Source of the DNA: Phlebopus portentosus
Taxonomy: Eukaryota; Basidiomycota; Agaricomycetes; Boletales; Boletinellaceae
NCBI GenBank assembly: GCA_037892935.1
Contig: JAYXKI010000014.1
Location: forward strand, 910,001-974,000
Length of the DNA: 64,000 nucleotides
Direction of reading: 5' to 3'
Position numbers and translations under genes: made by a program. Below the pieces are notes generated by a model. The model was not told where the DNA came from and did not search any database. It saw nothing but the letters and a program-made list of their open reading frames with translations. Each line of letters opens with the position of its first letter. Positions within the stretch are counted from its first letter, which is position 1. Shown in pieces: positions 56,611 through 64,000 of the stretch.

Positions 56611-58440
56611 CTAATCGAGGGACAGCTCGTCTCCCAAGCTTCTCGCTCTTGTTCGCAACCTGCTTGGTGTGATCGTTCCCATAATAACACTACGAGCAAG
56701 CAAACCGAGCGCAAGGGGAAATGAATGTGCGCGTTGTCTGGAGTGCGTCAGGACCGAAGGAGCGAGTGTTGTTTGCATCCATGATAGGTCTGGCCTGGCC
56801 GAGTGACGTGCGCCAGTGGCAGAAATACCACGGTCAAGGAGCGGATGAGCGTAGGTGGTCGTGGCACGCAGTCCTGGCGTCTCTATCGGACTTAGTGACA
56901 AACAATTCCTCTTCCTCCGTTCACGACGATCTCGCAAATCTTCTAACTCTTGTTCTAGTTCTTCTTTCAGGTCTTCAGAAGAGACGAGGATCCTGATCAG
57001 CTCGCCTTGGAGAATCCTCTTACGCACGCTTTCGGACAAGGTGCGATTCGGGGTCTTAGACTCAGCTTCCTCAAGAACGCTTTCTCCCCAGTCAAGAACC
57101 TCGAGCATCACTAGTACTCGCAGAACTGCGCGCTGTTGAAGAGTTGTGTCCCTTACCGCTGGTCCGAAATACGATTCCTCCGGAGCAGCTGCAACCGATC
57201 CGACAATGCGAGCGTGCAGAAGATACCTAAGTACACCTAGGAACCAGTTCAATAATCGTGAGCCATCGGTCTCAATTCGCCGCATAAGACGTTGCGTTCC
57301 ATCGATAAGTGCAGCAATTTCCTTGATGTCTTGTGAGAGTTTCGCATCTCGCTCAACAAGGAAAGGGGTACGATCATCTTTTCAGGTCAACGTTGCGTAA
57401 GTCGCATAATTCATCCACAAGTTTTATGCTACTCGCCTAGTTCATATGGTAGAGTTGCTGCTCCCTGGGGGTGATGAACGTTCAGAATCCAGAGAGATGC
57501 GGACAATGTTTTGAGAGTTGACGGCATTTACTCACCTGGTGGCTAGTAAGGACTGGCGGGTTGTCTTCAAAAGAGTTGCTCAACTGAGGGATGGCCAGAG
57601 TTTCAGGGAATGTATGGAAGGACCGTCTGTCGAACCGTGGAGCTTAACTTAATATAGGCAATAAGGAGCAACGATTGTCCAGCGCACTTTCAAGGAGGCT
57701 GCCAACGACTGGCGAGTATTGCTATATCGTGCGGCTCCGTGGTAGGACGACTCAATTGATATTGCCCTCTGGGGATGTCGAAAGTTCAAGTATGCGGCTC
57801 CAATTTCGAAGGCAGAAAGGTTTACCAATCTACGTTCTCTCAACAAAGCAAAGTAGGACTTCTCAACTGGCCACAGGGGCGGGCGTCGTTTGAGAGCTCC
57901 TAATAAGACTCGATTCAGCATCTTTGCTCGTTGATGCCGCAAAGCGAAAGGGGTGTCCACTTGAGGTGAGAGATCGTAGGCAATCGATGCAATTCTGCTT
58001 ACTTTGCTCTTACAGAAGCAAAGTAGATGCCCGGCGAGAACCGTGTCTTGCCGGAGGCATGTCCCAGTTAGCTTTCATCGTAACGCGGCGGAGAAACGGA
58101 ATCGACGCATTATTACGAAGCGTGAATGCTGAAATAGACTGAAAGGAAACAGCCGCCACGCCAATGAACAAGTCGGTCTTTCGTCCATGATCTGCTTCTC
58201 ACGGCACATAGAGTGCATCGATCAGAGCAACTTATTCGTAGAACCTGTCAAACTAGCGTCTCGATAAAGTGCTCGAAAGAAGAAGATTGCGAAGGCTTTA
58301 GCCATTTTCACCTCATATTTGATGCATCTGTTCTTGAGGTAACTTAACGACGCTCGGACGATACTACCCCGTTTCACACCATCAGCGTCGAGAACTCGAC
58401 GAACTTTGCTTCGGTTTCGGCCGTCAGGCAGCTCGGTCTA
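56611..58440 (-). CDS. Unrecognised multi-exon gene; 5' end uncertain
   Basis: I do not recognise a family. The last exon (57400-56611) is long and open: FLVERDAKLSQDIKEIAALI, GSRLLNWFLGVLRYLLHARI, TLQQRAVLRVLVMLEVLDWG, then a charged coiled-coil-like stretch, LVSSEDLKEELEQELEDLRD, and a basic tail. Upstream minus-strand exons read as RSFHTFPETLAIPQLSNSFE, ALRHQRAKMLNRVLLGALKR and TLRNNASIPFLRRVTMKANW. A further one is ELPDGRNRSKVRRVLDADGV continuing VKMAKAFAIFFFRALYRDAS, bounded by plausible splice sites. The start codon is not found with confidence and may lie as far as 58765. The two hydrophobic stretches suggest membrane association. Confidence 0.5.
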
Positions 58441-60095
58441 GGTCCGTCGCATCTCCAGTCGCAGGTCGGCGCCGCACATAAGGTATGTACTCACGGAAGC
58501 TTTTCTGTGAGATCTGTTCTAAGCGGTTTGTTCTCAGCATGCATCATGCCATCTAGTGGCTTAGTTCGCCAGCAATCATTGCCTCCGGCGTGCGAACGGT
58601 CGCGGAATTTTGCGCACTCTTCTTCGTGTGGCGTGCACCTTGTACTTCTGGGCGCACGTCATTCTTCTCTGCCGACAGTCGAGAACGACGACTTGGCTTC
58701 CGTTCTATGATTGATACACGTTTGAGTTCAGACCGCATTCTCGACCCTCCAGTTCGATGATTCATAGCTCTCTGTTATTTCTGTACGCGAAACCCGATTC
58801 CGTCCGACTAGCCCTTCCAGCTCTCGGGGAATACTGGTCTGCAATTCCCCGTCATCAGGATCAAGAAGACATCTGCGATTGGATGAAAGCACGTTTCTCT
58901 CCTCTGAATGGCTTCAGTAACTTGGCTCGCGGAATTGCTCTGGAACTGTTTTTCGCGTGCGACGCTCGGATGTATGTCTTCTGCCTCCGGATGACGTCGA
59001 CGTTCCGGGGGAAATTTTAGGGGGATTTTCCCGTGCGGACCCTATAGGTCGACGGTGGCCAAGCAAAAGGTACTCTGGATTCTGCCTCACCGTGTTGCTG
59101 CGTTATCTCTTTCTCAAATCATTATTGGTCCTGCGAAATGGTCGCGAACTCGTCTGAAGGAAGACAGCTAAATGCCATGACTCTGGGACGGGGTCTTCAA
59201 TGCATGCTGCGTGCGTACATCGCATCATTCCCGTCCACCAAGCATCTCATACGACTTAATTTTAGAGCGTATCCACAGCAGATACCGACAAGGTGCGAAA
59301 GGCCCACGAGCGATTAAGAAGGGTGAACTTTGATAACGAATATATTCAAAAGCGCGCGCCGAACTATCTGCGCAATGGGTCCGAATACACAAGCGGGGCG
59401 GATGTATGTTCTGAACCGGGTCCGGGATAACGTTGCTTTCGGCGCAACACCACAATCACGGAGGAGATCCGCAGAATTTCTGCTGTCATATTTGTGCTAC
59501 ACTAAAACAGATGGGGCGCACCCTCTTTTCCGATGTTTTCTGAATATCAGTTATGAGCGATGAAACAGTCCTATGAGAGGATGAGGAACGTTCCGCAGAA
59601 CATTCAAAGATAGTGATCTACAGGGAGCGAGTGAAACAAACAGATGGAGTGAGAACAGAAGCCGTAACATGAGTATGGGCAAGTACAGGACTCAGTGAAG
59701 ACAAGATAAGAGTGAATCGTGCCAAATCCAAACCTCCGGTTTTCAAGACATCTATTGTAGGGGGAGTTAAAAGGAGATAATGGGTGAGAATGACAAACCC
59801 CGACATTTGTTGAACAGTGAAACAACATGACGGGTGAAATGCGTAAACGAGTTTGAAGCTACATGCATGCGATAGAGAGTGTGTGGAGTTTTGTAAGGTG
59901 AGATGCTGACAAGATGCGGGGGGAGGAAGTAGAAGGGGAACATCGAGAAGCTGACGGTCGATGGGCGGTAGAGTCATATCGCATGGATGTGAGTTGTAAG
60001 AACGAGTTTTGCCAGGACAACGTGTCTCGTGACAGAGGAGAGACGAGAAGACCGACGGATGTATAGAGTATAGAACACCAATCTTGAAGTCAATG
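58441..60095. other. Region without a confident gene
   Basis: Frames exist on both strands. On the plus strand, one containing SPAIIASGVRTVAEFCALFF ends near 58758 and one containing EDICDWMKARFSPLNGFSNL ends near 59020. On the minus strand there is a basic frame at 58553-58765. None reads through into a recognisable protein, so a decayed gene or a lineage-specific gene is possible. Sequence from about 59600 to 60095 is probably the 3' untranslated region of the downstream minus-strand gene. Confidence 0.35.
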
Positions 60096-62015
60096 TCACG
60101 TTGGCTTGTAATAGATCGTCGTTATATACTGTTCGCAAAGATGCTCAGTGTGGTCAAAGGACAAAACATAGCAGGCAACACACCTTTTTCTTGTAACGGA
60201 CTGTGTCCGCGACCGCGAGCACCCCATTGCGGATAGCACTCGTGCCCAAGTGGTGTAGGACAACATGGGAGGGTACCGGCAGGACACTCCCGTCATCTGC
60301 GTTACCGGTACCAGCAAGAACGCCAGCAGGAGCATCGTTCAGTTTTGTGTACGGTTCCCTACTTGAAGGAGGAACAGCGGCTCCGTTGCCGGAGATACTT
60401 CCGTGTTTGCTCGTCGATGCGCTGAGGTTTGTTCCACTTGCCGTGGTCACGGGTAGCATACCGCTTCCACCGAATAACGCGGCACTGCTCCCACCGGTCT
60501 TGGAGGAGCGTGAAGGTTGTTTCTGGTTGAGGATCAATTTTTCTAGGTGACGCGGAAGCGATGGTGCTTGTGGGTGTTGTGGAGGTGGAGGTTGGCCCTG
60601 TCCACCAAGCGAATGCGAATGAGAGAGCCATTGTTCTTCCTCCTCTGCCGCACATTCGAGCTGCCAGGGTACCTTGTCCGTCCATGCTGCCTCTCCGCCA
60701 CCACCGGGAGGTTCTGCGTCCGCGAAGAAGCTCGCACCGTTTCCCGAGCTGACAGGAGGAATCTGTTCTCGCGGGGTCGGATGAAGCGTTGCAGAAGGGG
60801 GTGTATGTCCAGAGATAGGGACGGCGACATAGTTTGCTAGTGTACCATTGTCGTCGACGGCAGTTGGGAGGTCATCGGCAATGGTGGAGATGCCATCCAC
60901 CAAGAATCGGATGTGGTGCGTACCAGGGGACAGGGACACCCATGTCGTCCATTGCTTCGTAGACTCACTGAAAGAGGGGGAAAGCGGGGAGCAGAGAACA
61001 ACAGACATGTCAGCCGGAGTTAATTGAGTGTAGGTGAAAGAGGGAGGGCGAGATGGGGAAGAAGAAAGGCATGGAGAGAGTTTAGAGGGGAAGGAGGGAA
61101 CTTTATATTAAATATAAACGGCACTTACTCATATTCCATGGCCTGTCGCCCTTTCCAGTTATTGTCTCCCGCGCGCATGAGGAAAACGCTCTTTCCGCCT
61201 CCTCTCCACACTATACATACCTGCGCAGGCTGCTTTTCATCCGTCGACTGACGGTGTGATGCGTTCTTAGCTTTCTCTTCGACACGCTCGGCCTCCTCTT
61301 CTGCACCTGTCTCTGCTTGGGGCAGTGCAAGTGGGATGGAGCTATGTACATCTTCCGGAACAAATCCGCCGTATGGATGCGAGCGGAGCACGAAGCTCGG
61401 TGCAGTGGTCTGACCACGGCCAGTGCCGGCGAAAGAATGCGTCGAAGAATACTGTAGAGGTGCCCCTCTGATATGTGGGTTCCCACGACCTCGAGGCGCT
61501 TCCGCCTCGACGATAACCTCCGCCATGGGAGGCATATTTTGAAAGGTTACATTGGTCGCAGCCGAAGGTATCTCCCTAAGACGGGCCTCAAGGCTTTGTC
61601 GGGACGGCGCAGTTTGACCGGCGCCGGAGCCCGCTCTAGCAGGAATCGCAATGGGCGATGATGCTTGCGGACGGCGATAAGGTCCAGAGACACCATGAGT
61701 GGTACCCGGGACTGTCGGCGCGCCTTGGGCCGCGGGAGTGAGTGCTAGCGCCAGGTCGGGCAACTCTAACGACTTTTTCTTGGTACGCAGTGACCGATGC
61801 GGGAGGCGCTTTTGATTGTTTTGGCCGGAATCTGACGATTGTCCTCGAGCATCAGATGCCCGAGAGGGCGAACGATGGTCCGACGAGGATGGTGGTGCGT
61901 TGTGGTGCTGTGAGCGCGAGCGACGAGAGGCGGCCCGAGAAGGAGTTTCGGGGGTGGACGAGGGAGATTGAGTCGCTGAGGCGCGGTTTGACTGGGTCGA
62001 GGAGGTGTTTCCCAT
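60096..62015 (-). CDS. SNF1/AMPK beta subunit (Gal83/Sip2-like)
   Basis: The beta subunit scaffolds the SNF1/AMPK complex and directs its location. The ATG at 62015 gives MGNTSSTQS, an N-myristoylation-type start. A long disordered region follows. The CBM48 glycogen-binding-like domain is joined across an intron: VCIVWRGGGKSVFLMRAGDN, NWKGRQAMEYE, then TTWVSLSPGTHHIRFLVDGI, ADDLPTAVDDNGTLANYVAV. The C-terminal ASC domain binds the kinase and gamma subunits: PWQLECAAEEEEQWLS, PSLPRHLEKLILNQ, SVLPVPSHVVLHHLGTSAIR, NGVLAVADTVRYKKK, and across the last intron YITTIYYKPT. Pro/Ser/Gly-rich inserts lie inside the ASC part. Three exons are read. Confidence 0.93.
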
Positions 62016-62374
62016 TAGCTTCAGCATTGCCCATCGTCAATGGCGCCGCCGATAACGTCGAGAGCGATAGAGGGAGACAACGAGTAAGATAGGAAGAAGA
62101 GAGACAAGGAGAGGAGAAGGACTCACACGGACTCTCCACAGACACGCTTCTCGCAAACTTTGTCGATCGACGGCGATGCGGATCGAATTGCAGGCGCCGC
62201 TGAGCAGAATATATGCGTATGCTAAGCTCGCTGTGATGGACGGCGATGACGATGACAAGTAGAACGAGGCGACTGTCGGGGAACGATTGTCGTCGCACGC
62301 ACACTCGAGGCCGTGACCTGACCGTCGATCTCACCGCTTACGTGATGCACTGTCTTACGCTCTGCCAATCCCAA
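62016..62374. other. Upstream region of the AMPK beta gene
   Basis: About 360 bases between the AMPK beta ATG and the stop of the next minus-strand ORF. It probably holds the 5' leader and promoter. No feature recognised. Confidence 0.35.
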
Positions 62375-62671
62375 TCATGTTTCTTCCTTTCTACCTACCA
62401 CGATATCGACGGCATAGACAAAGAGGAAGTCATTCTCCTCGTCGTTGCCCGACACTGAGTCACAAGGGGCATCCTGTGTATGTCTCCTGAACACCATTCG
62501 TTCTTCCGCTCTGGCATTCATCGCAGGTGGATCGACCCATTTCATTTTCAGATGTTTTCTGGCATCTGCCTCGGCAGCCTGGTCCTTCCATTCAGCTCTA
62601 TTCAGCTTGTCTCGTCTCTGGCTCTCGGAGATCTGCGCAGCGCTCTGGAATTTCCCGTTCGCGTTCGCCAT
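62375..62671 (-). CDS. Small hydrophilic ORF of unknown function
   Basis: A single-exon frame of 98 codons starts at the ATG at 62671 (MANANGKFQSAAQISESQRR). It is rich in Ala, Arg, Glu and Lys with a helical look (DKLNRAEWKDQAAEADARKH), followed by a short acidic and then hydrophobic end (NDEENDFLFVYAVDIVVGRK). No family recognised. It lies upstream of the AMPK beta gene on the same strand. It could be a real small gene or a chance ORF. Confidence 0.35.
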   Translation of the reverse strand: MANANGKFQSAAQISESQRRDKLNRAEWKDQAAEADARKHLKMKWVDPPAMNARAEERMVFRRHTQDAPCDSVSGNDEENDFLFVYAVDIVVGRKEET

Positions 62672-64000
62672 GGTCCTGGTCCTGGTCTTCATCCTACGCA
62701 ACGGATCTCAGTCTTAACAAATCAAGCATCATCTATATCTGGCTACATCAGACTAACATCTCAAGCTTTCTCGTGTTTCCTACTCAACGTCATCCTGATG
62801 CATCTGGTTACCTCTTACAGGCGTCTCTGCTTCTTTTCCGGATGCCACGAGAATGATGCCACCTCGCGCTGGCACTCCACCGGGGCAATTCGACAGCATA
62901 AGCTACTTGGGAGGTTCTCAGGAATAGCTCCTTGCCGTGTCCGTTCTTCTCGCTTCACTCAAGAAGGACTGCTCTGCATCGTCACCAGTTGAGCTGCATA
63001 TCTGAGGAATCATGTAGCCCCTGTACGGCAAATCTGACGATTTGCTTCCGTTCCTATTCTGGAATTCAGATTGAAACAGTTCGGACAGCTTTGTCCACTG
63101 TAAGTATATCTGAACTGCAGTGACAAAACGATGATGAATCGCGCGATCTTTGCCGGCGGTACCCTTCGGCGCGGGTCTAAGCGTTGTAAGCGTTGCCTCA
63201 CACCTCGCGTAGTCCCAACGCCACTTCCGCATGCACCATTCTCATCAAGCACCTGCAAAGAACAAGAAACCGCGCTCGAAATGAGGTTTGGTCTCACTCG
63301 GCCATGGATCACACCGTACTTACGGCATTTTCGGAGTGGCGTAACAAGGGACAGAAGTACAGACCTCGCCAAGAGCATCACTACATCAGACTGTAGTACT
63401 AGTCAGTCTGCGTGAGACGGAAGCAACCAATGACCTGTTCCGACCTCGATCTACCCGATCTGTATTTCATTGCTTCTATACACCATGTTTCCAGACTTCG
63501 TGTCCATTTTTCTTTCTCAACAGTGCTGTCGCACCCTTCTCGTAGAATGCGTTTGTTATGCTTGTAACTAGGATTAGTTTGGAATGCAAGTCTAGCCACA
63601 GCTCTTGATAGACGCTGTAAATCAAGTTCGGTGCTACTGTAACCAATCTGTCCCCTCGTAATCTGATATTAACCATGTCGAAGAGGCAAGAGGAATCTTG
63701 TACCCGGGCAACAGTCTAGGTCATGTCTCGACGGACTCAATACACATTCATATCTTGTTCTTCCGATAATTAACCACCTATTCAAGATGAGACTGATCGC
63801 GCGACTCTAGGGACCAGGGCCTGGATAGGCAGGAGAGGATATGAAGGCACGAGAGATGAGGCAAGATATGCCGAGAAGTAATCGTAGGCGCGTTCGATGA
63901 TGCCTAGCACACGTCACCCTAGGACCTCGTGTATCATAGATTGACTTTCGATATCCACGAGAAGTCTGCGCGAAGTATACAGCCAGATACTGAGGCATCT
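62672..64000. other. Region without a recognised gene
   Basis: About 1.3 kb. Overlapping frames of up to 123 codons occur on both strands between 62900 and 63420, but none has a recognisable motif or a convincing splice pattern. No LTR, inverted repeat or RNA gene was recognised. Confidence 0.35.

Noticed and set aside
63010..63415. Overlapping frames on both strands near the window end
   Set aside because: No motif, no splice pattern and equal openness on both strands, so neither is called.
1..64000. CRISPR arrays, bacterial operons and ribosome-binding sites
   Set aside because: Introns and eukaryotic families show this is fungal nuclear DNA. No regularly spaced short repeats were seen, and no tRNA or rRNA gene was recognised by eye.

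Overview
The window looks like nuclear DNA from a filamentous basidiomycete, probably an Agaricomycete. Genes are dense, lie on both strands, and are cut by many short GT-AG introns of about 45-90 bases. The recognisable proteins are fungal: a SepH/Cdc7-type septation kinase, Pet127, a Ytp1-family membrane protein, an S28 peptidase and an NRPS-like adenylation/membrane-reductase fusion. No species is claimed. Most genes are split over several exons, so gene spans run from start codon to stop codon, and exon joins come from reading the splice sites.

Layout. 0-3 kb is repeat-rich: an unrecognised ORF, a putative LTR, then four copies of a second LTR-like repeat in mixed orientation. 3.3-18 kb is housekeeping: a universal-stress-domain protein, Pet127 (-), a SCOC/Slo1 coiled-coil protein (-), the proteasome ubiquitin receptor Rpn13, a 229-bp inverted-repeat element, Rad50 and an enoyl-CoA hydratase (-). 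18.6-27.1 kb is a run of plus-strand genes: the adenylation/reductase fusion, a MYND-SET (SMYD-like) protein, a DUF4436-like membrane protein and mitochondrial ribosomal protein uL5m. 27.4-38.6 kb has the SepH/Cdc7-like kinase (-), a hotdog thioesterase, ALG6 and an unrecognised nuclear-looking protein with a SUMO-interaction motif (-). 39-46.8 kb has TAM41 (-), a Derlin, a degenerate nucleoside-diphosphate-kinase domain fused to a repeated tail (-) and a Ser-rich protein ending in a CaaX box. 47.5-56.4 kb has a Ytp1-family protein (-), an alpha/beta hydrolase (-), a nucleolar L1-domain protein, a plasma-membrane-type syntaxin (-) and a secreted S28 peptidase. 56.6-62.7 kb has an unrecognised gene (-), the SNF1/AMPK beta subunit (-) and a small ORF (-). 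I recognise nothing beyond 62.7 kb.

The genes do not form one pathway. Recurring themes are mitochondria (Pet127, uL5m, TAM41), ER and secretion (Derlin, ALG6, syntaxin, S28) and genome or cell-cycle maintenance (Rad50, SepH kinase). Several neighbours are head-to-head pairs with 150-200 bp between start codons.

The most unusual items are the pseudo-NDK plus repeat-tail fusion, the carrier-less adenylation/reductase fusion, and single-base frame breaks in three otherwise conserved genes (Derlin, NDK-like, S28). The frame breaks could be assembly indels or true lesions.
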